64,000 nt of DNA from Caloramator mitchellensis. Lineage in GTDB: Bacteria; Bacillota; Clostridia; Clostridiales; Caloramatoraceae. Made by a program: the position numbers and the translations under genes. Shown here piece after piece: positions 44,984 through 53,335 of this stretch; positions within the stretch are counted from its first letter, which is position 1, and every line of letters starts with the position of its first letter. The notes beneath the pieces were generated by a model, which was not told where the DNA came from, did no database searches, and worked only from the letters and a program-made list of their open reading frames with translations. The DNA lies in NCBI RefSeq assembly GCF_001440545.1, contig NZ_LKHP01000007.1, forward strand, positions 1 to 64,000, written 5' to 3'.

Positions 44984-45240
44984 AGAAACCCTTCATCCCT
45001 AATGGGACGAAAGGCTTAACTTCCGTGGTGCCACCCAAATTGCCTATTGGCCGCTCTAAAGATACTAACATATCCTCTGGATATAACGTTCCAGCTACGT
45101 CCTAACCTACTCTCACTTGATTTCGATAGGAAACTCCGGGATGTTCTTCAATATGGGCTTCGTATCGGTCTTCCACCACCACCGACTCGCTAAAACTACT
45201 TCCCACACCTACTCTTCCCATCACAGTTTTTGGATATTTA
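44984..45240 (-). promoter_or_regulatory. T-box riboswitch controlling asnS
   Basis: Minus strand. The T-box core AATTTGGGTGGCACCACGG is at about 45022-45040, preceded by an AGAGCGGCC segment and followed by a terminator stem CCTTTCGTCCC/GGGATGAAGGG (about 44988-45013) with a T-rich tail. Stem I has the AGCGAGTC-GGTGG region and a probable specifier loop with GAAG-AAC-ATCCC, where AAC codes Asn. Uncharged tRNA-Asn should stabilise the antiterminator and raise asnS. Confidence 0.93.
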
Positions 45241-45245
45241 TATAA

Positions 45246-45274
45246 ATTATAATGTTTGGATTTAATGTTGTCAA
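45246..45274 (-). promoter_or_regulatory. Promoter of the T-box/asnS transcript
   Basis: Minus strand TTGACA (45269-45274), 17-bp spacer, TATAAT (45246-45251): both hexamers perfect. Confidence 0.92.
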
Positions 45275-45332
45275 TTGCATTATGCTGCAAATTTTTCAGT
45301 AAAGTTTTACAATTTTCATTTCTTTAGCTATC

Positions 45333-45365
45333 TTTTATGCTAAAATATAAATAACCAGCATAAAA
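45333..45365 (+). promoter_or_regulatory. Promoter/inverted repeat of the AlkA-type gene
   Basis: Extended -10 TGC-TAAAAT near 45338-45346. TTTTATGCT (45333-45341) and AGCATAAAA (45357-45365) form a 9-bp inverted repeat spanning the -10 and the ribosome-site edge; possible operator or 5' hairpin. Confidence 0.45.
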
Positions 45366-45376
45366 AGGAGGTTACC

Positions 45377-46000
45377 ATGGATAAGATAATTTTATCTTCT
45401 AATGATTCGATAGTAAAGAAAATTGCAAATAAGGACAAAAAATTCAAAGAGCTTGTTAAAATGGTTGGGGATATAGAAATTACACTTGAAAAAAACTACT
45501 TCTCCTCTCTTGTTCAGGCAATTGTAGGTCAACAGCTCTCGATGAAGGCAGCCGAAACCATCTGGAACAGAGTCATGTCTTTGTTAGGCGAAGTAAATTA
45601 TGAAAACATATTAAAAGTTTCAGATGAAGATTTAAGAAATGTAGGTTTGTCAAGAAGCAAGGTTGTATATGTAAAGGACCTTTCACAAAAGGTAAAAGAT
45701 AAAATTGTTAATATCAATGAAATAGATAAACTTGGAGACGAAGAGATTATTAATGAACTTATTAAAGTAAAGGGCATTGGACGATGGACAGCCGAGATGT
45801 TTCTAATTTTTTCATTAGGTAGAATGGATGTATTTTCAATTCAGGATTTAGGTCTTAAAAAGTCGGTTCAATGGCTGTATAACCTTATTGAATTGCCTTC
45901 GAATGACTATTTAAGGGAGCTTAGCGATAAATTTAAACCCTACAGAACGATTTTATCCCTTTATCTATGGGGTGCTATAAACAAGAGTATAATTAAATAA
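45377..46000 (+). CDS. DNA-3-methyladenine glycosylase II (AlkA type)
   Basis: 207 aa HhH-GPD base-excision enzyme removing alkylated purines. The N-terminal half has the AIVGQQLSMKAAETIW motif (about 49-64). The helix-hairpin-helix LIKVKGIGRWTAEMFL (about 131-146) leads to the catalytic Asp in FSIQDLGLKK (about 159). It lacks the N-terminal TBP-like domain of E. coli AlkA, as many Gram-positive members do. AAAAGGAGG ribosome site. Monocistronic, divergent from asnS. Confidence 0.92.
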   Translation: MDKIILSSNDSIVKKIANKDKKFKELVKMVGDIEITLEKNYFSSLVQAIVGQQLSMKAAETIWNRVMSLLGEVNYENILKVSDEDLRNVGLSRSKVVYVKDLSQKVKDKIVNINEIDKLGDEEIINELIKVKGIGRWTAEMFLIFSLGRMDVFSIQDLGLKKSVQWLYNLIELPSNDYLRELSDKFKPYRTILSLYLWGAINKSIIK

Positions 46001-46045
46001 ATACAAATATTTTTGATTCAGCCATTTTCAAAAAAATAAAAAAGT

Positions 46046-46153
46046 GAAGTTTTAAAATATATTGCAACTAACATTCATAAGATATCTAAAGCTCCACATA
46101 TGATTTGAGTTCAGCATTTTAAAACTTAAACTTCAAAATCATCTGTGGAGCTT
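46046..46153. repeat. Interleaved inverted repeats between convergent genes
   Basis: GAAGTTTTAAAAT (46046-46058) pairs with ATTTTAAAACTT (46116-46127). The 18-mer starting AAGCTCCACA (46089-46106) pairs with 46136-46153 with one mismatch. The order A-B-A'-B' means the two stems exclude each other or form a pseudoknot. No good T-run follows, so it is not a simple terminator. Confidence 0.6.
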
Positions 46154-46171
46154 AAAAAAATTATTAATAGT

Positions 46172-46648
46172 TCAGATAATCGATTTAACCCATTCCTTAA
46201 TTTTTTCTTCAATTCCCAAATTTTTATTTTTCAAGGCTTCTTTAAAGAAAATGGTTGAAGTGACATTTCCCTTTATCTTCCCCTTTAAAATATCAAAAGT
46301 CTTATTTGGGTCTCCTGCACAGCAGGCGAACAATGCCACCTTTTTCCCCTTTAAATCATACTTTGATACAAATGTGTTCACATAGGGATTAGGCCTTCCT
46401 GCCCAGACAGGAGTTCCGATAATTATGGTATCATAACCATTTATGTCCTTCTCTAAATCTTTTATCTCAGGTGTTTCTCCAAACAAAGCCATTTTCCCGC
46501 CTATAAATACCTTTAAAAAACCCTTATACCTAAGCTCCTTCATAGGTTTTATATTGATTAAATCAAAGCCTGTTATTCTTTGAATTAATCCAGCGACAAA
46601 TTCTGTGTTTCCGCCCATTGAAAAATAGACAATAGCACCCTTACCCAT
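46172..46648 (-). CDS. Flavodoxin-like protein
   Basis: 158 aa. FMN phosphate loop YFSMGGNTEF (about 8-17), then the aromatic FMN-stacking region GTPVWAGRPNPYV (about 78-90). The fold is the alpha/beta flavodoxin type used as an electron carrier or NAD(P)H oxidoreductase partner. It follows the MFS gene with no gap (start 46648, MFS stop 46649), so the two are co-translated; a functional link is unknown. Confidence 0.9.
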   Translation of the reverse strand: MGKGAIVYFSMGGNTEFVAGLIQRITGFDLINIKPMKELRYKGFLKVFIGGKMALFGETPEIKDLEKDINGYDTIIIGTPVWAGRPNPYVNTFVSKYDLKGKKVALFACCAGDPNKTFDILKGKIKGNVTSTIFFKEALKNKNLGIEEKIKEWVKSII

Positions 46649-47902
46649 TTATATCCCTTCTTTACTATTATTTATTTTTAGAACAATTGTTGAAAGATAA
46701 AACGAAAGAGCATATAAAACAAAGCTTATGACAAAAGGATAAATAGCCTTTACATCATACAAATACCCAGCTATATAGCCGGCTGGTATTGATACTAAAG
46801 ATATAATACCCTGCCCTGCCGAAAATATCTTTGCTCTTTCCTCTTCTCCAATAACATTGCTCCAAAGAGTTTCTCTAAAGGTTACTGTTATAATATTTCC
46901 TGCCGCCATGAATATTGTGCTTACAGCAAGCAATATATAAAATTTAGGTTTAACAAACAAAAATATAAATACACCAATTGAGTTTAACAAAAGCCCCAAA
47001 AATAAACTTTTAGCTTCTCCTTCTTTAGTAAGCGCCTTCATTGCGCTGAAATAAACTACAAGATTAACAAAAGCAGACAATCCGGGAATTATGGAAGTCA
47101 ATGACTCCTTTATCCCTAAAGCTTCCTTTAAATAAACAGCCTGAAAGTATAAAAATGAATTCTGAAGATAAGTCAAAAGCATAATGAGAAAGACTATAAA
47201 TGTGATTTTATTTGTGAAGAAAAAAATCATCGCATCCTTATAATCTTTAATTTTTTCCTTCAGCGAAATATCGCTGTGTTTTTTCATAAGTTCCAAGCCT
47301 ATTTTTGTTTCCTTTGTCAATTTATTTCTTCCAAGAAACATTAAAGTCATACTGATAAATCCAAGACCATATATCAATCTCATAGCATAGACAACGCCAA
47401 CCTTGCCAACTAAGAGCCCTGCTATAGGGGCAAAAATGCCTGATGCTAAGTTTATTATCATAATTAAACTGAAAAACGTAACTCTCTTGTCCTCAGGAGT
47501 ATCTTCAATAGATAAACAAGTCCAAGATGTAAAAGACACCTTATTGAAGGAGTTAAAAACCACAGCAACGAGAAAATACCAAAAATTCTGCGATATAGCC
47601 CATACTAACATCGCGCCGCTCCAGCAAATTAAATCAAAAATTAAAGTTGTCCTTCTCCTTCCCAACCTATCTGTTATTGGTCCAGCAACAAACGAGGTTA
47701 TAACTGCAAGGGCCGCCGCAAGAGAGTTCAAAAAACCCATTTGAACTTCTGTAAGCCCTAAATTTTTCATATATAAAGGCTGATAAAAGAATATCATCCC
47801 TCCAAATACTGCCCACATTGGCTCAAATAAGACACTAACATAAGCATTTCCATCCAAATCCCCTATTAATTTATGTCTTACAAATCTCGCAACTCTATTC
47901 AA
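46649..47902 (-). CDS. Major facilitator superfamily transporter
   Basis: About 417 aa from TTG 47902, which has AGGGGGAG at proper spacing (a GTG at 47908 overlaps that site). Twelve predicted membrane segments. The loop 2-3 motif is GPITDRLGRRRTT (about 74-86), the MFS A-motif. Substrate not identifiable. Its 3' end joins the flavodoxin gene. The promoter region lies next to the tRNA-Pro terminator. Confidence 0.88.
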   Translation of the reverse strand: MNRVARFVRHKLIGDLDGNAYVSVLFEPMWAVFGGMIFFYQPLYMKNLGLTEVQMGFLNSLAAALAVITSFVAGPITDRLGRRRTTLIFDLICWSGAMLVWAISQNFWYFLVAVVFNSFNKVSFTSWTCLSIEDTPEDKRVTFFSLIMIINLASGIFAPIAGLLVGKVGVVYAMRLIYGLGFISMTLMFLGRNKLTKETKIGLELMKKHSDISLKEKIKDYKDAMIFFFTNKITFIVFLIMLLTYLQNSFLYFQAVYLKEALGIKESLTSIIPGLSAFVNLVVYFSAMKALTKEGEAKSLFLGLLLNSIGVFIFLFVKPKFYILLAVSTIFMAAGNIITVTFRETLWSNVIGEEERAKIFSAGQGIISLVSIPAGYIAGYLYDVKAIYPFVISFVLYALSFYLSTIVLKINNSKEGI

Positions 47903-47933
47903 GCCCACTCCCCCTAATAGTTTCTATTACTTT

Positions 47934-47963
47934 ATAAGCCTGCAACTTAAGTTGCAGGCTTAT
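47934..47963 (-). terminator. Terminator of tRNA-Pro(CGG)
   Basis: A perfect 30-bp palindrome, ATAAGCCTGCAAC paired across TTAA. It lies immediately after the tRNA 3' end on the minus strand. Confidence 0.85.
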
Positions 47964-47966
47964 CGA

Positions 47967-48042
47967 TGGTCGGGGCGACAGGACTTGAACCTGCGGCCTT
48001 ATGGTCCCGAACCACACGCGCTACCATCTGCGCTACGCCCCG
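47967..48042 (-). tRNA. tRNA-Pro (CGG)
   Basis: Minus strand, acceptor CGGGGCG/CGCCCCG, anticodon loop TTCGGGA (CGG), encoded CCA. It shares most of its body with the tRNA-Pro(TGG) next to it. Confidence 0.94.
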
Positions 48043-48117
48043 AAATTCAACAAGATTATTATATCATTTTTTACCAATTCAAACAATAATAATGCTACAA
48101 AACTTAAAAATATTAAT

Positions 48118-48145
48118 AAAAAAAGGTCTAGCCGTTAAGCTAAAC
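48118..48145 (-). terminator. Terminator of tRNA-Pro(TGG)
   Basis: GGTTTAGC-TTAACG-GCTAGACC followed by TTTTTTT on the minus strand. Confidence 0.8.
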
Positions 48146-48148
48146 CCT

Positions 48149-48225
48149 ATGGTCGGGGTGACAGGGATTGAACCTGCGACCTCATGGTCCCAAACCACGC
48201 GCGCTCCCATCTGCGCCACACCCCG
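48149..48225 (-). tRNA. tRNA-Pro (TGG)
   Basis: Minus strand, acceptor CGGGGTG/CACCCCG, anticodon loop TTTGGGA (TGG), encoded CCA. Confidence 0.94.
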
Positions 48226-48332
48226 AAATCAACATATTCAATTATACAACATTTTTTTAGTCATTTCAATAGTATAAATTAAATTTTTTAAATGAGTTAA
48301 ATTTAATTTGCTTACTTTTAATTGTTCTTACA

Positions 48333-48375
48333 GCCCATGAAGATTTTATATGCTCAAATATAATAATCTTCATGG
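48333..48375 (-). terminator. Terminator of the 110-aa membrane protein gene
   Basis: CCCATGAAGATT and AATCTTCATGGG pair across an AT-rich loop; no strong T-run. Confidence 0.6.
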
Positions 48376-48382
48376 GAATTAT

Positions 48383-48715
48383 CTACTGCTTCTGTTTATT
48401 TTCCTCGACTCCACGCCTTGGAACACAAGATGCAATAAAACCTATAAGAACTGATTGAACTGCTGGAGCAATATAATTAAGATACTTTTGATACCTTAAT
48501 GAATAAACTATTAGAGCTGTTGCTGCATTAATTATTACTGTCACTAAGAATAAATATATTACAAACCTTGAGAAAGAACTTATATACTTTTCCCAAATTC
48601 TGTGCCTTTTTTCACCCGATATAAACCTTGAAAACAAAAAGAATGTCACAAGAACAATCGCTATATCAACTGCAAGCATAATAAAAAATATCTTAACGTT
48701 TAGATAATTTCTCAT
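48383..48715 (-). CDS. 110-aa membrane protein of unknown function
   Basis: Three hydrophobic segments (about 8-29, 47-70, 80-98), positive loops and a charged tail ending EENKQKQ. Family not recognised. The ATG has GGAGGG upstream. It is isolated between tRNA-Pro genes and the divergent PilZ gene, with a hairpin at its 3' end. No function is proposed. Confidence 0.75.
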   Translation of the reverse strand: MRNYLNVKIFFIMLAVDIAIVLVTFFLFSRFISGEKRHRIWEKYISSFSRFVIYLFLVTVIINAATALIVYSLRYQKYLNYIAPAVQSVLIGFIASCVPRRGVEENKQKQ

Positions 48716-48923
48716 AATATCCCTCCAATCTGATAATATTTTTTGCAGTTTTCAAAATTTAATGTATTAAAAGATTATATTTATTAAAAATGATGGACTT
48801 TTGAAGATTTTATATATTATAATAATACCTAAAGAAATAAAATATTATTTGATGAATTACTTTAATTCATGTAATTTGCATCACCATAAGAAGTCCCAAT
48901 TTACTAAAGCTAATATAAATTTT

Positions 48924-48962
48924 CAAACAATTCAAGAAGTCAAGAAATCAAGTGAATGTCAC
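48924..48962. repeat. 39-bp dispersed repeat, copy 2 (upstream of the PilZ gene)
   Basis: Differs from 12370-12408 at one position in 39. It ends 15 bp before the PilZ start codon and so forms part of that gene's leader. Confidence 0.85.
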
Positions 48963-48977
48963 TTAGGGAGGGGTTTT

Positions 48978-49334
48978 ATGGAAGCGTTGAATAGGCGAAA
49001 ATTTGATAGAGTGCCGATGGATTGCGAAATATTATATCCAACGATATTTTTAAATGATGATAAAAAAACCTTCTTAGATGAAGACCATAAGCTTAATGTT
49101 TGTGATGTTTCAGAGGCAGGAATTTGCGTTCGTTCAAACTTTTTTATACCAGTCGGTTCATTTTTATCCTTTTATTTTAGAGTAGAAAGCAATATTCCTT
49201 TTAAGGCCCTTGTAAAAATCATATGGAATAAAGCTGAATACGGAGAATATTTTGCAGGCGGAGAGTTTATAGCTCTTAAGTCAGAAGAAATGAAAATACT
49301 TGTAGATTATGTTGAAATGCATAAGAAAGATTAA
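48978..49334 (+). CDS. PilZ-domain protein, probable c-di-GMP receptor
   Basis: 118 aa from ATG 48978 (GGGAGGGG upstream); the frame runs open to 48801 but without a site. Residues 5-115 form a PilZ domain with the ligand-binding RRKFDR at its N-terminus and the DVSEAGI motif near 48-54. It binds c-di-GMP and changes partner activity. It is a stand-alone domain with no output partner next to it. The 39-bp repeat lies in its leader. Followed by its own terminator. Confidence 0.9.
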   Translation: MEALNRRKFDRVPMDCEILYPTIFLNDDKKTFLDEDHKLNVCDVSEAGICVRSNFFIPVGSFLSFYFRVESNIPFKALVKIIWNKAEYGEYFAGGEFIALKSEEMKILVDYVEMHKKD

Positions 49335-49357
49335 AACTTCGGAGAAATCCGAAGTTT
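49334..49357 (+). terminator. Terminator of the PilZ gene
   Basis: AAACTTCGGA-GAAA-TCCGAAGTTT followed by TGTTGTTTT. Confidence 0.88.
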
Positions 49358-49420
49358 TGTTGTTTTATTTTTTAAATTTATGATATACTACACATGAAAA
49401 TACTATATGGAGGAATGATT

Positions 49421-50593
49421 ATGACAAAAGTTATATTAAAATACAAAAAAGGATTAAGGGCCGAAATGGGGCATCCGTGGATATTTGCTGGTGAAATTGA
49501 CAGCATTGATGGAAGCTTTGAAAATGGAGATATTATAGAAGTATACAATTATAAAAACAAATTCATAGGAAAAGGATACATAAATACTAATTCACAAATT
49601 ACAGTAAGAATAATGACTCGAAATAAAGATGAAGAAATTAACGAGGAATTTTTTAGAAGGAGAATTATAAGCGCATGGGAATATAGAAAAAAGGTCATCG
49701 AAACTACCTCATGCAGAGTAATATTTGGAGAAGCAGATTTTCTCCCAGCATTAATCGTAGATAAATATAGCGACTATTTAGTTGTTCAAACACTTTCATT
49801 AGGAATTGAAAGGTGGAAAGATACAATTGTAAAAATACTTAAAGAAGTTTTCAATCCTAAGGGTATTTATGAAAGAAATGACGTTCCAGTAAGGGAACTT
49901 GAGGGATTGCAGCAGACAAAGGGATTTTTATCTGAGCCTTTTGAAACTACTGTTGTTTCTGAAGAAAACGGTGTTAAATTTTATGTTGACCTTGAAAATG
50001 GGCAAAAGACGGGATACTTTCTTGACCAGAAGGAAAATAGAGCTGCTCTTAAGGATATAGTTACGGGTGCAGATGTTTTAGACTGCTTCTGCCATACCGG
50101 TTCATTTTCACTACATGCTGGTTATTACGGTGCCAAAAGCGTCCTTGGAATTGATATATCTCAGCATGCAGTAGAATTTGCAAGAAGAAACGCTGCACTA
50201 AATGGTCTTGAAAATGTTTGCAAGTTTGAAGCCCACAACGCGTTTGACGTATTGCATCCGTGGGCTAAGGAGGGCAAAAAATTCGACGTCGTAATACTTG
50301 ACCCTCCAGCATTTACAAAGTCAAAGGGAACTGTTGAAAGCGCCCTTAGAGGGTATAAGGAAATTAACTTAAGGGGCATGAAACTTCTAAAGCCAGGCGG
50401 ATTTTTAGTTACTGCATCCTGTTCTCATCATATGACTCCTGACCTTTTTAATCAGGTTATAATGGAGGCTGCGATTGACGCTAAAAAAACAATTAGACAG
50501 GTTGAATACAGAACTCAATCAAAGGACCACCCAATCCTCTGGAATTCAGGAGAAACTTTATACCTCAAATTCTTGATTTTACAGATTGTTTAA
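49421..50593 (+). CDS. Class I SAM-dependent rRNA methyltransferase (RlmI-like)
   Basis: 390 aa from ATG 49421, which has GGAGGA 6 bp upstream; the frame opens at 49394 without a site. N-terminal PUA domain (about 1-75: GHPWIFAGEI), central domain, then a Rossmann methyltransferase with DCFCHTGSFSLHAG (about 217-230) and catalytic-loop VILDPPAF (about 289-296). Family members methylate C5 of a 23S rRNA cytidine; the exact site is not known here. Monocistronic. Confidence 0.92.
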   Translation: MTKVILKYKKGLRAEMGHPWIFAGEIDSIDGSFENGDIIEVYNYKNKFIGKGYINTNSQITVRIMTRNKDEEINEEFFRRRIISAWEYRKKVIETTSCRVIFGEADFLPALIVDKYSDYLVVQTLSLGIERWKDTIVKILKEVFNPKGIYERNDVPVRELEGLQQTKGFLSEPFETTVVSEENGVKFYVDLENGQKTGYFLDQKENRAALKDIVTGADVLDCFCHTGSFSLHAGYYGAKSVLGIDISQHAVEFARRNAALNGLENVCKFEAHNAFDVLHPWAKEGKKFDVVILDPPAFTKSKGTVESALRGYKEINLRGMKLLKPGGFLVTASCSHHMTPDLFNQVIMEAAIDAKKTIRQVEYRTQSKDHPILWNSGETLYLKFLILQIV

Positions 50594-50615
50594 ACAAAAG
50601 CAAAATTAAAAACTA

Positions 50616-50659
50616 AGCTCCATGAACTATTTCAAGTCTGTGAAACAATTCATGGAGCT
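50616..50659. terminator. Bidirectional terminator between rlmI-like and comB
   Basis: AGCTCCATGAA and TTCATGGAGCT form an 11-bp stem. The comB stop codon (50650-50652) lies inside one arm. Confidence 0.8.
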
Positions 50660-51354
50660 GCTTTTATTTCTCCATCCCTATAACAAGGAACAACATCTAT
50701 TATATCCTCAGTAAAGCAATATCGTATATCTTCAGCACATCCGATGGATATAAGATATTTATAGTGTTTTGCATTTTTAACATACTCAAGTATTTTATCC
50801 TTATAGTCCCTGTATGCTAGGTATGCAGCCGTCGAAGAATCATCAAGCCGGCATTCCATTAAATAATTCATTTCATAAATTACTTTGCCAGCGCATATAA
50901 AATCATCAAGCGATAATCTCCCATAAGTTCCGGCACAAATAATTACAGTATCTTTATTTTCTTCAACTACCTTCCTTGCGGTTGCTTTTCCATTGAGCAT
51001 AGAAGCAATATATATATTATTTGCATCGAATGCCTTATAAATTGCTCTTGTTCCATTGGTTGTCGTAAAAATTATTTTCCTTCCTTCTACAATCTCCCTT
51101 TTATATTCAAAAGGTGAGTTTCCTAAATCGAATCCTTCAATCTTTAAACCTCTTCTTTCTCCACCTAAAAGATAACCTTTATCTTTATGCTTTAATGCTT
51201 CTTCAATTTCCAAAATCGGTATTACAACAGCTCCATTGTTAACCGCAGTTACAATAACAGAAGTTGCCCTTAAAGCATCTATAACAACAACATTCTTATC
51301 TACCAAACTACTCTTATTCACTTCATCAACGGAATTAAACAAGCTAATCTCCAC
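50650..51354 (-). CDS. comB: ComB-family 2-phosphosulfolactate phosphatase
   Basis: 234 aa. Family motifs: VVVIDALRATSVIVTAVNNGA (about 21-41), GERRGLKIEGFDLGNSP (about 65-80), TTTNGTRAI (about 96-104) and AGTYGRLSLDDF (about 141-152). ComB hydrolyses phosphosulfolactate in coenzyme M synthesis, but bacteria of this type do not make coenzyme M, so a related phosphatase role is likely. It follows the LacI regulator by 15 bp and ends the msmK-pucR-lacI-comB run. Confidence 0.88.
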   Translation of the reverse strand: MEISLFNSVDEVNKSSLVDKNVVVIDALRATSVIVTAVNNGAVVIPILEIEEALKHKDKGYLLGGERRGLKIEGFDLGNSPFEYKREIVEGRKIIFTTTNGTRAIYKAFDANNIYIASMLNGKATARKVVEENKDTVIICAGTYGRLSLDDFICAGKVIYEMNYLMECRLDDSSTAAYLAYRDYKDKILEYVKNAKHYKYLISIGCAEDIRYCFTEDIIDVVPCYRDGEIKAAP

Positions 51355-51369
51355 AAAATCACCTTCATT

Positions 51370-52386
51370 TTATTTCTTGTTTACAACTGTTTTTCTTGCG
51401 ATTAACTTTGTTTCAACGATAATATTCTGTTTTTCTGCGCTTCTTCCTTGTATTTCATCGATTAGAATTTTTGCAGCTTCATAGCCAAGTTTATAAACGT
51501 TAATATCAATTGAACTTAATGGTGGTGTAGCGTGTTCTGATAGAGGTATGTTGTTAAAGCTAAGTATTGAAACATCATTAGGAACCTTCAATCCCTTTTC
51601 CCTTGCCGCTCTTATTGCTCCAAATGCCATTAAATCATCTGTAACTAACACTGCAGAAGGTGGATTTTGATTAGATAACAGTAAATTCATGCAATCATAA
51701 CCACCCTGTTGAACAAAGTCGCTTGAAGTTAATAAACTCTCATCAAGGTTTATATTGTTTTCAACAAGCGCTCTTTTATAACCTCTGTATCTGTCAAGAG
51801 AAACTACAAAACTCAGTGAGCCATTAATAATCCCTATTCTTTTATGTCCCTTTTTAATAAGATAATTAGTTGCTTCATAGGCGGCTTTTTCATTATCGTT
51901 ATCTACATAATTAATATCCTCACAAGAATACGGCCTTCCTATCATAGAAAATGGAATATTAAGCTCAAGTAATTTTCCAAGTATTTTATCTTCAACCTTT
52001 GAATACATTAAAATTAATCCATCTACTCTTCCACCATATACGATGGATTTTAATGACTCCATCTGCTCCTTTTCTGTATTTCCGGTAGTCAGAAGAAGAC
52101 AATAACCTTCATCATGTGCATACTTAGAAATTCCTCTTAACGCCTCTGGAAAGAATGGATTCAAAAATACATGTTCAGCCGAGCGCGGCATTACAATCCC
52201 AATAGTTCTTGTAACACGATTAACAAGGCTCTGGGCAATTGCATTAGGATGATACCCTAATTCCTTCATTGCACTTCTAACCCTTTGCTTAGTCTCTTCG
52301 CTAATCCTTGGACTATCTGCGATAACTCTTGAAACCGTCGATGGGGATACTCCAGCCTTTTCTGCTACGTCCTTTATTGTAACCAT
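51370..52386 (-). CDS. LacI-family transcriptional regulator
   Basis: 338 aa. N-terminal HTH and hinge helix (1-58: TIKDVAEKAGVSPSTVSRVIAD), then a periplasmic-binding-protein-like effector domain (about 60-335). Sugar ligand unknown. It lies in an operon with a PucR-type regulator and a sugar ABC ATPase. Similar in layout to the regulator at 62338 but not identical to it. Gene spacing (11 and 15 bp) supports co-transcription. Confidence 0.95.
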   Translation of the reverse strand: MVTIKDVAEKAGVSPSTVSRVIADSPRISEETKQRVRSAMKELGYHPNAIAQSLVNRVTRTIGIVMPRSAEHVFLNPFFPEALRGISKYAHDEGYCLLLTTGNTEKEQMESLKSIVYGGRVDGLILMYSKVEDKILGKLLELNIPFSMIGRPYSCEDINYVDNDNEKAAYEATNYLIKKGHKRIGIINGSLSFVVSLDRYRGYKRALVENNINLDESLLTSSDFVQQGGYDCMNLLLSNQNPPSAVLVTDDLMAFGAIRAAREKGLKVPNDVSILSFNNIPLSEHATPPLSSIDINVYKLGYEAAKILIDEIQGRSAEKQNIIVETKLIARKTVVNKK

Positions 52387-52397
52387 AATGTTTCCCC

Positions 52398-53324
52398 CTA
52401 TTTTCTTTTTAGATTGAATATAGCTACAACAGTTCTAAAAACTACAGCTTCTTCAAATTTTTTAATGTCAAGTCCCGTTAAGTTTTTTATCTTGTCAATC
52501 CTATAAAGAAGTGTATTTCTATGCAAATACAATCTTCTTGATGCCTCGCTTATATTAAGATGGCACCTGAAAAGTTCTTCAGCTGTATTTATAAGTTCCT
52601 TATCTCTATAAACATCATAAAATCCTTCATAACCACCGTTTAAATAAAAATCAATCTTTGAATATTCACTCTCTGAAATTATACCATATAATATCATTTT
52701 ATCAATATGAAAATATCCTTCGTTATAGCCTAAGTTTTTCGCAAGAGTTGCAGCAGTTTTAGCATGAAGTGCTGAGTTTTTAATTGTATAATTACCCTTC
52801 ACAGTTCTCCCAGAAGATAAAATTACATTAATTGCACCCTGTTGTTTTAGCTCCTCTACAATAGACTCTGCTTCTTCCTCAAATTCATCCATTTCTTTAA
52901 CTATATAAAGTCCATCAGTATCCTTTACTATTTCTGCATCATAACCCTCATAAATGCTATAAATTATATCATGGTATTTTGCAGGACAAGATATGAACAT
53001 TACAACTTTGTTGATAAATTTCCCGATAAGTTTATCATTTGAAATATCATTCTTTAAAATATACTCAAGAGGCTGCAGAACATCTGCAGCCTCCTTTGGT
53101 CTATTTGCAGCAAAAATAAGCTTTATAAGGTTACAGGCATCCTGCGATAATTTACTATTTACAGACAAAATACTATTGTCAAGCTTTATACAAGTTATAT
53201 CGCCTGTTAAAATATCATCAGTATATTTAAACCCAACATCTTTACCCTCATAAAGATTACCATTCAAATCATAAAGTCCAACTTCATACCCCAAATATTT
53301 TTTTAGATTATCGCAGAATGACAT
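52398..53324 (-). CDS. PucR/CdaR-type HTH regulator
   Basis: 308 aa from ATG 53324 (AAGGGGGA upstream; the frame also opens at 53342, inside msmK). The C-terminal HTH (about 240-300: HLNISEASRRLYLHRNTLLYRIDKI) is the PucR C-terminal type found in sugar-diacid and polyol regulators. The N-terminal two thirds show no named sensor domain to me. It lies 12 bp after msmK and 11 bp before the LacI gene. Control target probably the ABC ATPase or sugar uptake genes, by position. Confidence 0.85.
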   Translation of the reverse strand: MSFCDNLKKYLGYEVGLYDLNGNLYEGKDVGFKYTDDILTGDITCIKLDNSILSVNSKLSQDACNLIKLIFAANRPKEAADVLQPLEYILKNDISNDKLIGKFINKVVMFISCPAKYHDIIYSIYEGYDAEIVKDTDGLYIVKEMDEFEEEAESIVEELKQQGAINVILSSGRTVKGNYTIKNSALHAKTAATLAKNLGYNEGYFHIDKMILYGIISESEYSKIDFYLNGGYEGFYDVYRDKELINTAEELFRCHLNISEASRRLYLHRNTLLYRIDKIKNLTGLDIKKFEEAVVFRTVVAIFNLKRK

Positions 53325-53335
53325 ATTAGTCCCCC

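Noticed and set aside
45102-45290. Small minus-strand ORF upstream of asnS
   Set aside because: It is the T-box leader; RNA motifs explain it and no ribosome site is present.
47966-48277. Plus-strand open frame over the tRNA-Pro genes
   Set aside because: Covered by two clear tRNA genes on the minus strand.
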